Shown here piece by piece: positions 50,922-59,492 of a stretch of DNA of 64,000 nt. The translations under genes were made by a program, and so were the position numbers. This stretch comes from Curtobacterium poinsettiae. GTDB taxonomy: Bacteria; Actinomycetota; Actinomycetes; Actinomycetales; Microbacteriaceae. The stretch's first letter is position 1. The number at the start of each line of letters is the position of its first letter. The DNA lies in the NCBI RefSeq assembly GCF_025677645.1, contig NZ_CP106879.1, positions 744,001-808,000 of the forward strand, given 5' to 3'. Below the pieces are notes generated by a model. That model saw nothing but the letters and a program-made list of their open reading frames with translations, searched no databases and had not been told where the DNA came from.

Positions 50922-52100
50922 CTACGCGACCGCGATCTCGTTGGGCACGCCCGGCAGTTCGTCGCTCGAGGCGATGACCTCACCGGTGGTCAGGTCGACG
51001 GCGTGGACCTTCTGCTCGGCGGGGTCGGTGACGTAGGCGACGTCACCCTCGACCTTCAGGGCCGGGTGGGCGTCCTGCCACTCGGCGGGGCCCTCCCACG
51101 CGTCGATCACCGGGTACGACTCCAGCTGTTCGCCGGTGGTCTCGTCGAAGGTGTGCAGGGCACCGTCGGAGCCGAGCACGACGGCCTCGTCACCGGGGCC
51201 GCGGGCCAGGTCGCGGAACGTGAAGCCGACGCCGTCGGGCATGTCCGCGACGGTGTACTCGCCCGAGGCGGCGTCGATCAGGGCGATCTGGTCGAGCAGG
51301 TACCCCTCGCTGTCGGGGTCGTCGTTGTAGTCGCCGACCGCGACGGACGAGTCCTCGGTGGTGAACAGGTTGCCGGTGCGGCCGTACTCGGTCGGGGCGT
51401 CGATCTTCTCGAACGCGCCGTCCTCGTAGACCAGCGCGCCGTCGGTGCACCCGAACACCGCGACCTCGCCCTTGACCGCACCCTCGCCGTGCACGTCGGG
51501 GCACTCCTCGGACCGGGCGGTCTCCTCGCCGTCGGCGTCCAGGGCGCGCACGCCGGAGCGGTGCTCCTCGGTACCGACGGTCGTCAGGAGCGTGCCGTCC
51601 TCGAGCTCGATCGCGACGCCGTGGTGGGCGGCCTCGGACTTCGTCGTCTCGACCTCGGGCAGGTCGGCGCCGTCGAGCTCGGTGTGGTCGAACGTCGTCA
51701 CGTCGCCGGTGCCGTCGGCGAACAGGGCGGTGCGGTCGCCGTGGACGACCGCGTGGCCGCCGGTGTCGGCGGGGAAGACCGCGTCGGTCAGGGCGGGCTC
51801 GGCCTGGGTGTCGAGGACCCGGAAGCCCTCGGGCACGGTGACGAGCACGTGGCGTCCGTCACCGGCCGGGTTGACCCGGGTGAAGCCGTCGATCGCGTCG
51901 TCGGCCACCACCTGCAGGTCCTCGTCGAGGACGAGCAGGCCGCCGTCGTGGGTCAGGGTGATGCGGGTCCCGTCGGCCTTCGGGGTCGCACTGCTGTCGG
52001 ACTCGGCGTCGGTGTTCGTGGCGCACCCGGTCAGGGCCAGGGCGGCCGCGCCGAGCAGGGCGGCGGGCCACACGGCCCGGAGCGTCTTCGTGTTCGTCAT
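50922..52100 (-). CDS. AztD-like zinc chaperone lipoprotein, second copy
   Basis: 392 residues with a lipobox LALTGC (Cys 26). The mature part is a beta-propeller-like protein of the AztD type. It has GGHAVVHGDRTALFADGTGDVTTFDHTEL near 114-140, the HxVxH-DG-ALFxDGTG element of the family. The HGDHxHYY metal loop seen in the other copy is missing; the aligned region reads ALTDAVFPADTGG. It is the last gene of the zinc operon, 26 bases after the binding protein. A Fur/Zur-like sequence in that spacer may give it a promoter of its own. Confidence 0.75.
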   Translation of the reverse strand: MTNTKTLRAVWPAALLGAAALALTGCATNTDAESDSSATPKADGTRITLTHDGGLLVLDEDLQVVADDAIDGFTRVNPAGDGRHVLVTVPEGFRVLDTQAEPALTDAVFPADTGGHAVVHGDRTALFADGTGDVTTFDHTELDGADLPEVETTKSEAAHHGVAIELEDGTLLTTVGTEEHRSGVRALDADGEETARSEECPDVHGEGAVKGEVAVFGCTDGALVYEDGAFEKIDAPTEYGRTGNLFTTEDSSVAVGDYNDDPDSEGYLLDQIALIDAASGEYTVADMPDGVGFTFRDLARGPGDEAVVLGSDGALHTFDETTGEQLESYPVIDAWEGPAEWQDAHPALKVEGDVAYVTDPAEQKVHAVDLTTGEVIASSDELPGVPNEIAVA

Positions 52101-52109
52101 GTCGCTTAC

Positions 52110-52131
52110 TGTATTGATTCTCATTCTCAAT
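52110..52131 (-). promoter_or_regulatory. Fur/Zur-family-like box before the second aztD
   Basis: On the minus strand the sequence TTGAGAATGAGAATCAATAC contains two GAGAAT hexamers within a weak TTGA/TCAA dyad, resembling Fur-family hexamer repeats. It is AT-rich in a GC-rich setting, overlaps the aztC stop, and lies just before the second aztD start. Zinc (Zur) regulation is inferred. Confidence 0.5.
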
Positions 52132-53029
52132 TACCAGTCGACAGGCCGTCGACGATGGCCTCGGTGTTCGAGCGCATCATGCCGAGGTAGGTGGCGGCGT
52201 CGCCGTCCTCGGTGAGTGACTCCGTCGCCAGCGGGCGGATCTCGACGTGCAGGTCGACCTCCTCCGCCAGCACCTCGGCCAGTCGCGCGGGCTGCGAGGC
52301 GTCGGCGAAGATCGTCCGCACTCCCGCCTCGTCGATCGCGTCGGCCAGGTCGCGCAGGTCGGCGGCGCTCGGGGAGGCCAGGGTGGTCCCGCTCGGGATC
52401 ACCGCCCCGACGACCCGGAACCCGTAGTGGTCGGCCAGGTACCCGAACACGTGGTGGTTCGTCACGAGCGCCCGGCGTTCCTCGGGCACGGTCCGGAACG
52501 CGGTCGTCATCGTGTCGTCCAGGTCGCGGAGCTCGTCCAGGTAGGCATCGGTGCCGGTCGGCTCGATGCCGGCGTCGCGCAGGTCCCGGTCGAGGGCCTC
52601 GACCACGTCGACCATGCGGGCGGGGTCGGTCCAGAAGTGCGGGTCGGGGCCGCTGTCGTCCTCGGTGGTCCACTCCAGCGGGTCGAACGCGTCCCCAGCG
52701 GTGGAGACCGGCACGCCGTCCTCGGCCGCCGCTGCGACGTGACGGGCGACCCCTTCTTCGAGCCCGAGGCCGTTCTCGACCACCAGGTCGGCGCTCCGCA
52801 GTCGTGCGGCTTCCTGCGCGGAGACCTCGAACGAGTGGGGGTCGGCGCCCGGGGGCATCAGGACCATGACGTCGGCCTGGTCCCCGACGACTTCGCTGAC
52901 GACGTCGCCGAGGATGTTCGTGGTCACCGCGACGAGGGGCCGGTCGGAGCCGGCGGTGGTGCACCCGGTGGCGACGAGGGCGACGATCGCGGCGACGAGG
53001 CTCGCGGTCAGGGCCCTGGTGCGGGTCAC
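52127..53029 (-). CDS. aztC: Zinc ABC transporter binding lipoprotein (AztC/ZnuA type)
   Basis: 300 residues from a GTG overlapping the upstream stop. Lipobox LVATGC. Cluster A-I binding protein: VAVTTNILGDVVSEVVGD, MPPGADPHSFEVSAQEAARL with the first metal His, DPHFWTDPARM, NHHVFGYLADHYGF with another His, and IFADASQPARL with the Asp. These are the usual ZnuA/AztC ligands. An acidic loop with one His (TTEDDSGPDPH) replaces a long His-rich loop, which fits AztC, where a chaperone loads the metal. Confidence 0.92.
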   Translation of the reverse strand: MTRTRALTASLVAAIVALVATGCTTAGSDRPLVAVTTNILGDVVSEVVGDQADVMVLMPPGADPHSFEVSAQEAARLRSADLVVENGLGLEEGVARHVAAAAEDGVPVSTAGDAFDPLEWTTEDDSGPDPHFWTDPARMVDVVEALDRDLRDAGIEPTGTDAYLDELRDLDDTMTTAFRTVPEERRALVTNHHVFGYLADHYGFRVVGAVIPSGTTLASPSAADLRDLADAIDEAGVRTIFADASQPARLAEVLAEEVDLHVEIRPLATESLTEDGDAATYLGMMRSNTEAIVDGLSTGN

Positions 53030-54225
53030 AGTCCGACCTCGGCGAAGGCGACGGGGGCGACGGGGAGCTCGATCGTGCGGGCGACCCGGGCGTCGTCGGC
53101 GAAGTCGATCTCGTGCACGGTGCCGTCCGCGGGGTCGGCCAGGTAGGCGCGCTGGGCGTCGAGCTGCAGCAGCGGTGCGGGGTCGTCGGGGTCGGCCTCG
53201 AGCAGCGGCTCGGTCGTGGCCACCGTCCCCGTCGAGGCGGTCACGGCGACCACCCGCCCGGAGTCGTCGACCCCGACCACGTGCTCGTCCTCGTCGTCCA
53301 CCGCGGCCACGGCGCGCAGGGGTCGCTCGGTCGGCACGAGCCGCCACGAGCCCTCGCGCACGTCGAGCAGCCAGAAGCCGGTGTCGCCGGCCAGCCCGGC
53401 GACCGTGGGACGGCCAGCGCGTGCCGCGAACGCCGTCGGGCGCTCGGCGCCGTCGGGCAGGTCGACGAACGAGGGCTCGCCGGTGTCGTCCACCACGACC
53501 GCTCCGTCGGCGCAGCCCACGACGGCACCGGCGCGGGTGACGATCCCGCCTGCGGGGTCGGTGCAGGTCTGCGCGGTGTCGGCACCGTCGATCGCCTCGC
53601 CGTCCGTGCCGAGCACGCGGACCGTGTCGCCGTCGGCCGCCACGAGATGCTCGCCCATCGGCAGCAGGACGCTCGCGTCGATCCGTGCGGTCTCGTCGAC
53701 CTCGCCCTGGCCCAGTGCCTCGCGGTCGAGCACGACAGCCTCGGCCCGGTCCGGCCAGGTGATCGTCGTCATGGTCTCGGACGAGTGCACCGCGACCCGG
53801 CCGCCCCCGTCGATGGTGCCGACGACCCGGGGCTCGGCGGCGTAGTAGTGCGTGTGGTCGCCGTGGTCGACCGTCCACGAGCCGCCGTCGACGATCGTCG
53901 TGCGGTCGCCGTCACTCGTCACGAGGAACCGGCCGTCGGTCGCCGAGTGCTCCGGGGCGTCCACGTCGTCGAGTTCGGTGGTCTCCTCGGTGAGCAGGTC
54001 GTGCAGCGCGGTCGCGCCGGTCGCCGACACGGCCAGGAGGCGCACCTGGGGTTCCTGGGACTCGCTCGCGCCCGCCACGTAGCCGTGGGGACGGGCGGTG
54101 CCGGTCGAGCTGTCGGCCGACGGGGTGCCCGTGGAACAGGCGCTGACGGTGAGGGCCAGGCCGGTGGCGAGGCCGATGGTGGACAGGAGGCGCGCGGGGG
54201 CGCGGCTGGTGGTCGAGTGCTTCAT
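53026..54225 (-). CDS. aztD: AztD-like zinc chaperone lipoprotein, first copy
   Basis: 399 residues with lipobox TVSAC (Cys 30). The mature protein reads as a beta-propeller. The metal loop WTVDHGDHTHYYAAEP is present, with His121, His124 and His126, the hallmark of AztD, which binds zinc and passes it to AztC. The second AztD element (HxVxHxG, ALFxDGTG) is poorly conserved here (GGRVAVHSSETMTTITW). It overlaps aztB upstream and aztC downstream by 4 bases each. Confidence 0.82.
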   Translation of the reverse strand: MKHSTTSRAPARLLSTIGLATGLALTVSACSTGTPSADSSTGTARPHGYVAGASESQEPQVRLLAVSATGATALHDLLTEETTELDDVDAPEHSATDGRFLVTSDGDRTTIVDGGSWTVDHGDHTHYYAAEPRVVGTIDGGGRVAVHSSETMTTITWPDRAEAVVLDREALGQGEVDETARIDASVLLPMGEHLVAADGDTVRVLGTDGEAIDGADTAQTCTDPAGGIVTRAGAVVGCADGAVVVDDTGEPSFVDLPDGAERPTAFAARAGRPTVAGLAGDTGFWLLDVREGSWRLVPTERPLRAVAAVDDEDEHVVGVDDSGRVVAVTASTGTVATTEPLLEADPDDPAPLLQLDAQRAYLADPADGTVHEIDFADDARVARTIELPVAPVAFAEVGL

Positions 54226-55115
54226 GCTCCCTCTCGAGACGGTGCGGCGGATCGTGGTGCTGCCGGTGCGGCCGCGCGCACCGGTGTGGGGATCGGGGTG
54301 CGCCGCAGGACGACGACGGCCAGGGCGCGCGAGACCACGACGCCGCCGACGGCGACCGCGGCGATGCTCGCGCCGGCGGCGGTGCCGGCGTGCCAGGAGA
54401 CGAGCAGGCCGACGAGGACGGCGACGGCGCCGATGCCGGCGCCGAGGACCATCGTCGAGCCCACGTGCCGGGTCCACGCGCGGGCGGCGGCCGCCGGCGC
54501 GAGCAGCAGGCCCACGACGAGCAGGGTGCCGACCGCCCGGTACGAGGCGACGACCGCCAGGGTGACGAGTCCGATGAGCACGACCTCGGCCAGGCGTGGG
54601 TGCAGTCCGAGCGTCGTGGCCTTGCGGGTGTCGAACGCCAGCGCGGTGAAGGGGCGGTGGAACGCCACGGCGACGGCCAGGGCCACGGCTGCGGCGATCG
54701 CGAGGCCGCCGACGTCGGCCCGGGTGACGGCGAGGACGTCGCCGAACAGGATCGCGGTGACATCGGTGGCGAACGACCGCGAGGACGACACGATGATCAC
54801 ACCGAGCGCGAGCATCCCGACGAACAGCAGGCCGATCGAGGTGTCGTACGACAGTCGGGCACGACGACGCAGCGCACCGACGCCGAGCACCATCACGCCC
54901 GCGCTCACCGCGGCGCCGAGCACCGGCGGGATCCCGGTCAGGGTGGCGATCGCGACGCCGGGCAGCATGCCGTGCGAGAGCGCCTCACCCAGGAACGCCA
55001 TGCCCCGGACCAGCACCCACGTGCCGACCACGGCGCAGAGGACCGCCGCCAGGGAGCCGCCGACCAGGGCGCGCACCATGAAGTCGACGGAGAACGGATC
55101 GGTCAGCCAGGTCAC
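54222..55115 (-). CDS. aztB: Zinc ABC transporter permease (AztB/ZnuB type)
   Basis: 297 residues from a GTG at 55115; an ATG 34 bases further in (55081) is an alternative. About eight helices of the ABC-3 family: RALVGGSLAAVLCAVVGTWVLVRGMAFLGEALSHGMLPGVAIA, SYDTSIGLLFVGMLALGVI, and the AVGTLLVVGLLLAPAAAARAW motif that contacts the ATPase. It moves zinc delivered by AztC. First gene of the minus-strand zinc operon, divergent from the ATPase gene. Confidence 0.93.
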   Translation of the reverse strand: MTWLTDPFSVDFMVRALVGGSLAAVLCAVVGTWVLVRGMAFLGEALSHGMLPGVAIATLTGIPPVLGAAVSAGVMVLGVGALRRRARLSYDTSIGLLFVGMLALGVIIVSSSRSFATDVTAILFGDVLAVTRADVGGLAIAAAVALAVAVAFHRPFTALAFDTRKATTLGLHPRLAEVVLIGLVTLAVVASYRAVGTLLVVGLLLAPAAAARAWTRHVGSTMVLGAGIGAVAVLVGLLVSWHAGTAAGASIAAVAVGGVVVSRALAVVVLRRTPIPTPVRAAAPAAPRSAAPSREGA

Positions 55116-55130
55116 GGTCCGAGACGCTAC

Positions 55131-55160
55131 ATGAAAACGAGTATCGATACTGATAGCGTG
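55131..55160. promoter_or_regulatory. Candidate Zur box between aztB and aztA
   Basis: The AT-rich stretch TGAAAACGAGTATCGATACT includes a perfect dyad AGTATC-GATACT (55140-55151) and a TGAAAACGA half typical of actinobacterial Zur sites. It lies in the 50 bases between the divergent zinc permease and ATPase genes, so one box could control both. Confidence 0.62.
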
Positions 55161-55165
55161 CTCAG

Positions 55166-55819
55166 GTGCCTGCGACCGAGCCAACCGAGCCGACCGAGCC
55201 GACCGAGCCCCGAGCCGCCGTCCACCTGGACCGCGTGACGGCCGTCCTCGGGGACCGGACCGTCCTCGACGGTGTGGACGCGGTCTTCCCCGCCGGGGTC
55301 GTCACCGCGCTCACCGGGCCGAACGGATCCGGCAAGTCGACGCTGCTCGACGTGGTCGCGGACGTCGTGCGGCCGACCGCCGGGCGGGTGACGGGCCTCC
55401 CGTCCGACGGCGTCGCCTACGTGACCCAGTCCGTGCCGCCGACCACGCTCCCGCTCACCGTCCGCGCGGCCGTCACGATGGGGCGGTGGCGGCACCGCGC
55501 GTGGTGGCGCCACCTCGGACGCGCCGACCGGGCGATCGTCGACGCGCAGCTCGAGCGGATGGCGATCACGGACCTGGCGGATCGGCCCATCGAGGAACTG
55601 TCGGGCGGGCAGCGTCAGCGGACGCTCGTCGCGCTCGGGCTGGCACAGCGGGCCGGGGTGCTGCTGGTCGACGAACCGACCGCGGGGGTCGACGCCGAGT
55701 CGGCGGCGCTCGTGGTCGGAGCGCTCGCCGCCGAGGCGGCAGACGGCGTCGTGGTCGTGCACGCAGCCCACGACCCGGTCGCGATCGCCGCGGCCGACCG
55801 CATCGTCACCCTCACCTGA
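55166..55819 (+). CDS. aztA: Zinc ABC transporter ATPase (AztA/ZnuC type)
   Basis: 217 residues from a GTG at 55166. Walker A GPNGSGKST, signature LSGGQRQR, Walker B VLLVDEPTAGVD and a switch His in HAAHD are all present. The small size fits metal-type ATPases. The N-terminus has a TEP repeat encoded by a 9-base tandem repeat. It is divergent from the rest of the zinc operon. It powers zinc import together with the AztB-type permease. Confidence 0.93.
   Translation: MPATEPTEPTEPTEPRAAVHLDRVTAVLGDRTVLDGVDAVFPAGVVTALTGPNGSGKSTLLDVVADVVRPTAGRVTGLPSDGVAYVTQSVPPTTLPLTVRAAVTMGRWRHRAWWRHLGRADRAIVDAQLERMAITDLADRPIEELSGGQRQRTLVALGLAQRAGVLLVDEPTAGVDAESAALVVGALAAEAADGVVVVHAAHDPVAIAAADRIVTLT
55175..55210 (+). 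repeat. Four 9-base tandem repeats encoding TEP units
   Basis: ACCGAGCCR-type units repeat four times at the very start of the ATPase gene, encoding four Thr-Glu-Pro units. Unit number can change without breaking the frame. Confidence 0.9.
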
Positions 55820-55826
55820 CCGAGTC

Positions 55827-55898
55827 CGCAAAACACCGGTGTTCACCCGTTGAACCGCGGTCTGCGCGTGTTCAGTGCGCGAACACCGGTGTCTTGCG
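55827..55898. terminator. Long inverted repeat between convergent aztA and MFS genes
   Basis: CGCAAAACACCGGTGTTC at 55827-55844 and GAACACCGGTGTCTTGCG at 55881-55898 pair at 17 of 18 positions around a 36-base loop. Each arm itself contains the palindrome ACACCGGTGT, and the loop carries a further GTGTTC. It may be a bidirectional terminator or a protein-binding repeat. Confidence 0.6.
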
Positions 55899-55915
55899 AC
55901 CGATCCCGACCGGGG

Positions 55916-57148
55916 TCAGGGGCAGGCGACGGCCACCGGGCCGGTCGGCGTCGGCTCGGCCGCGACCGGCTCGACCACCGGCACGGCACTCGACTTCCGC
56001 AGCCCCATCGCGACGAGCACGACGGCGCCGACGATCGCGACCCCGCCGGCCAGCCAGAAGTCAGCAGCCAGACCGAACGACGACACCGCGGCACCGCCGA
56101 GCACCGAACCGGCGGCGATCGCGAGCTGGATCGTCGTGACGAACAGCGCGAGCCCGGTCTCGGACCCGGCCGGCGACGCCGTCGACATCCAGGTCTGCAT
56201 CCCGAGCGGCAGCGCACCCCACACCAGGCCCCACACGACGAGCAGCACGAAGACCCCCACGACGGAGTGGGCGAGCAGCGGCAGCAGCACGACGGCCGCC
56301 GCGAGCACGAACTTCGACGCCCCGATGGTGGCGAGGACACTGCGGTCGAGCGTGAAGCCGGCGGCGAAGTTGCCGACGATGCCCGCGACGCCGAACACCA
56401 GCAGCGCGATCGTCACGGTGTCCGGGCCGACGCCGACGAGCTGCTGCAGGTACGGCGCGATGTAGGTGTACGCGGCGAACTGGGCCGCGAAGACGAAGGC
56501 TGCGGCGATGAGCCCGACCCGGGCGCGGGGCACGCGGAGCAGCGACCCGAGCGTGGCGAACCGCACCCGCTGCTGCGCGGGGATCCTCGGCAGCATCGCC
56601 AGCTGCAGGACGAGCGCGACGACACCGAGCGCCCCACCGATCACGAAGCCGAGACGCCAGCTGGCGAGCGACGACACCAGGGCGCCGAGCGGCAGGCTCA
56701 CGACGGTCGCGACGGAGACGCCGGCCGTGATGAGCGAGGTCGCGCGGATCGTCAGCTCGGGCCGGACGAGTCGCCCGGCGATCCCGGCACCGATGGCCCA
56801 GAAGCCCCCGATGCCGACACCGAGCAGCATCCGTGCGATGAGCAGCACCCAGAACGACGGCGCGATCGCGGCGAGGCCGTCGGCGACCACGAGCAGCACG
56901 GTCAGGGACACGAGCACCACCCGGCGGTCGAGTCGCGAGGTCAGGACGGTGACCACCGGTGCCGCGACGGCTCCGACCAGTCCGGTGGCGACGACCATCA
57001 GGCCGGCGGTGCCGATGCCGACGTCCAGGTCGTCGGCGATGGCGGGGAGCAGTCCGATGGGCAGGAACTCGGACAGGACGAGCACGAACGACCCGAGTGC
57101 GACGGACGTGACGCTGAGCCACCCGCGGCGCGCTGCTGACGATGTCAT
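55916..57148 (-). CDS. MFS exporter (AraJ/DHA1 type)
   Basis: 410 residues, twelve helices: ALGSFVLVLSEFLPIGLLPAIADDLDVGIGTAGLMV, RMLLGVGIGGFWAIGAGIAGRLV in helix 4, and SVATVVSLPLGALVSSLASWRLGF (motif C region). It belongs to the same branch as the exporter at 4526. It stands alone 53 bases after the cutC stop on the same strand, so it may be read through from that operon. Substrate unknown. Confidence 0.88.
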   Translation of the reverse strand: MTSSAARRGWLSVTSVALGSFVLVLSEFLPIGLLPAIADDLDVGIGTAGLMVVATGLVGAVAAPVVTVLTSRLDRRVVLVSLTVLLVVADGLAAIAPSFWVLLIARMLLGVGIGGFWAIGAGIAGRLVRPELTIRATSLITAGVSVATVVSLPLGALVSSLASWRLGFVIGGALGVVALVLQLAMLPRIPAQQRVRFATLGSLLRVPRARVGLIAAAFVFAAQFAAYTYIAPYLQQLVGVGPDTVTIALLVFGVAGIVGNFAAGFTLDRSVLATIGASKFVLAAAVVLLPLLAHSVVGVFVLLVVWGLVWGALPLGMQTWMSTASPAGSETGLALFVTTIQLAIAAGSVLGGAAVSSFGLAADFWLAGGVAIVGAVVLVAMGLRKSSAVPVVEPVAAEPTPTGPVAVACP

Positions 57149-57201
57149 GGGGGCGTCAAGCGGGTTCCGACGGCCGCCATTCCCGTGTGACGGTGAGCGG
57201 G

Positions 57202-57939
57202 TCAGGCGTCGAGCGCGCGCCGTGCGGCGGCGACGACCTCGGCGTCGGTGACGAAGTGCGCGGAACCGTCGTCCCCGGCGCCCATCGGCACCCCGGCGTG
57301 CGTGCTGTCCGCGGCCGGACGCTTGGCCGACAGGTGCACGGCGGCGGCACCGGTGGCGAGCAGCGCGCGGACGTCGGCGGGGGTGACCCCGGCGCCGGCC
57401 ATCACCTGCACGGGCCCGGCGGCCTCGACCATGTGCGCGATCGTCTCGGCGCCGGCGACCGCGGTGGGGGCGGCACCCGAGGTCAGGACGCGGGTGAACC
57501 CGAGCGCCGCGAGCGAACCGGCAGCGGCGACGGGATCGGTCGCGTGGTCGATCGCCCGGTGCAGGGTGACCTCGGCGGTGGTGCTGACCGAGCGGGCGGC
57601 GTCCACGAAGCGGCGGAGGGCGTCCTCGTCCAGGGTCCGGTCGGGGCGCAGGGCACCGACCACGACGCCGGCGGCCCCGGAGCGCAGGACCGTGCGGACC
57701 TCGCGCACCATGAGCTCGACCTCGTCGGGGGAGTGCACGAACCCGCCCGGGCGGCAGCGGACCAGCGCGTGCGCCGGGATCCCGGTCTCGTGGGTCGTCT
57801 CGACCAGGGCCTGCGACGGGGTGAGCCCGCCGAGCTCGAGCCCGACGCAGAGTTCGACGCGGTCGGCGCCGCCGTCCCGCGCGGTGATCGCACCCGCCGG
57901 TGAGGTGACGGCGATCTCGAGTGCGGCGGTGGTGCTCAT
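57202..57939 (-). CDS. cutC: CutC-family protein
   Basis: 245 residues. TIM-barrel CutC signature: GADRVELCVGLELGGLTPS, HALVRCRPGGFVHS, VVVGALRPDRTLD, EVTLHRAIDHATDP, RVLTSGAAPTAVAG, VMAGAGVTPADVRAL. CutC was linked to copper homeostasis, but its true activity is unsettled. The ATG overlaps the M81 peptidase stop (ATGA), so it is translated with a hydrolase and a ROK regulator. That context points to sugar- or peptide-derived substrate metabolism rather than copper. Confidence 0.93.
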   Translation of the reverse strand: MSTTAALEIAVTSPAGAITARDGGADRVELCVGLELGGLTPSQALVETTHETGIPAHALVRCRPGGFVHSPDEVELMVREVRTVLRSGAAGVVVGALRPDRTLDEDALRRFVDAARSVSTTAEVTLHRAIDHATDPVAAAGSLAALGFTRVLTSGAAPTAVAGAETIAHMVEAAGPVQVMAGAGVTPADVRALLATGAAAVHLSAKRPAADSTHAGVPMGAGDDGSAHFVTDAEVVAAARRALDA

Positions 57940-59492
57940 GCAGGGGCTCCGAGCGGTTCGTTGGAGGCGGGGACGATGCGGGCGCGGAGGTCCGGTGCCG
58001 TCGGGAACACTCGATCGTAGGGGAACATCGGCCGCTCGATCCTGTGGTGCCCGAGGCGCAGCAGGTCCTGGTCGACACCGCCCGGGGTGAGCGCGAGCAT
58101 CCAGTCGGCGGACATGTCGAACAGCTCCGGTTCGAGGTACCCGATCTTCACGATGACGACGTCCGCCTGCCGCGGCGCCAGGTCGAGGTCGGTGAAGTCG
58201 TGCTCGTGGTGGTACGGCTTCCGCAGCTTCGTCAGGATCGCGAAGACGCTGCCGACCTGCAGCACGACCTCGGTCTCGGCGTCTCGGTCGCCGTGCTTGA
58301 TCGCGTGCACCCGCCCGGTCATCGTGATCGGGCCGGCATGCACGTGGTCCACCGACGCTCCGGCGGTCACGGTGATCGTCGCACCGACGCCGGCGTCCAC
58401 CGCCGCGGCGACCGCGGCCGGCCCGGGCACGCTCGCGTAGATGACGGTCGGGCCGGACGGGTCCTGGAACTCCGGGCGGGCGAGCACCTGCGTCAGCCCC
58501 CACGTCATGTCCCCGGAACCGCCCGCCGTGGGGTTGTCGCCCGAGTCCGAGACGAAGTACGGCTTCGCGGCGCCCGGGGCGAGCGCTGCGTCGAGGCACT
58601 CCTCGAACGTGCCGGTGGGGGCGACGAACACGAAGTCCTCGCGGACGTCCCAGAACGCCCGGGCGAGCCGTTCGGCACCGGCGGCGACGGCGGCCTCGTC
58701 CCATCCGGTGACGACGGTGACGGCCTGGTCGCGGGGCTGGTCCGCCCACGCGTACCCGACCCAGATCGCGGCGTCGAGCACGCCCTCGGTCTGCTCGACG
58801 AGCGGGACCTGCGCGTACAGGGACTTCGCCGGATCGAGGCGGGTCGAGGTCTGCTCGCCGGGCAGCAGGACGGGGATCGGGATCCAGGCCTTCACTGGTC
58901 GCTGCGCACCGACGGGTCGTTCGGTCAGCACGTCGACGAGGTTCCGGACGGCACGCTCCTTCGTCTCGAGGGTGTCCTCGTGCGGGGCCATCCGGTAGCA
59001 GGTGACCAGGTCGACCTGGTGGGCGAGCTCGCGCGTGACGTTGCCGTGCAGGTCCATCGACGCGGACACGATGACGTCGGGGCCGACGACCGCGCGGATG
59101 CGGCCGAGCAGGTCCGTCTCGGCGTCGTCGAGTCCCTCGACCACCATCGCGCCGTGGATGTCGTACCAGAGGCCGTCGACCGGACCCAGTGCACGCAACC
59201 GCTCCACGATCTCGTCGGCCAGCGCTTCGTACGATGCCCGATCGACGATCCCGCCGGGCAGTGCGTGCCCGATGAGCGCCCCGCGGAAGTCCGCCCGGTC
59301 GGCCATCGTCGCCAGGAACGGGTACCGGGCGACGGCCTCGTCGCCGCGGTCCGGGTGGAACGCGGGTGCGTGGGTCCGGGTCGGCGTGAACGTCGAGGTC
59401 TCGATGGCCAGGCCGGCGATGGCGATGACCGGGCGACGGGCACCAGCGGTGCTGGCGGGGGCGGCGGGGGTGACGGGACCGGTCTCAGACAC
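57936..59492 (-). CDS. M81-family metallopeptidase (MlrC/DUF1485 type)
   Basis: 518 residues from the GTG at 59492. N-terminal DUF1485: IAIAGLAIETSTFTPTRT, LWYDIHGAMVVEGLDDAETDLLGRIRAVVG, VSASMDLHGNVTRELAHQVDLVTCYRMAPHEDT. C-terminal MlrC domain: YFVSDSGDNPTAGGSGDMTW and VDVVIVKIGY-type segment (ADVVIVKIGYLEPELFD). MlrC degrades linearised microcystin; other members act on unknown amides or peptides. It overlaps the ROK gene by 8 bases and cutC by 4. Imported peptide-like substrate from the divergent ABC system is plausible. Confidence 0.9.
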   Translation of the reverse strand: MSETGPVTPAAPASTAGARRPVIAIAGLAIETSTFTPTRTHAPAFHPDRGDEAVARYPFLATMADRADFRGALIGHALPGGIVDRASYEALADEIVERLRALGPVDGLWYDIHGAMVVEGLDDAETDLLGRIRAVVGPDVIVSASMDLHGNVTRELAHQVDLVTCYRMAPHEDTLETKERAVRNLVDVLTERPVGAQRPVKAWIPIPVLLPGEQTSTRLDPAKSLYAQVPLVEQTEGVLDAAIWVGYAWADQPRDQAVTVVTGWDEAAVAAGAERLARAFWDVREDFVFVAPTGTFEECLDAALAPGAAKPYFVSDSGDNPTAGGSGDMTWGLTQVLARPEFQDPSGPTVIYASVPGPAAVAAAVDAGVGATITVTAGASVDHVHAGPITMTGRVHAIKHGDRDAETEVVLQVGSVFAILTKLRKPYHHEHDFTDLDLAPRQADVVIVKIGYLEPELFDMSADWMLALTPGGVDQDLLRLGHHRIERPMFPYDRVFPTAPDLRARIVPASNEPLGAPA

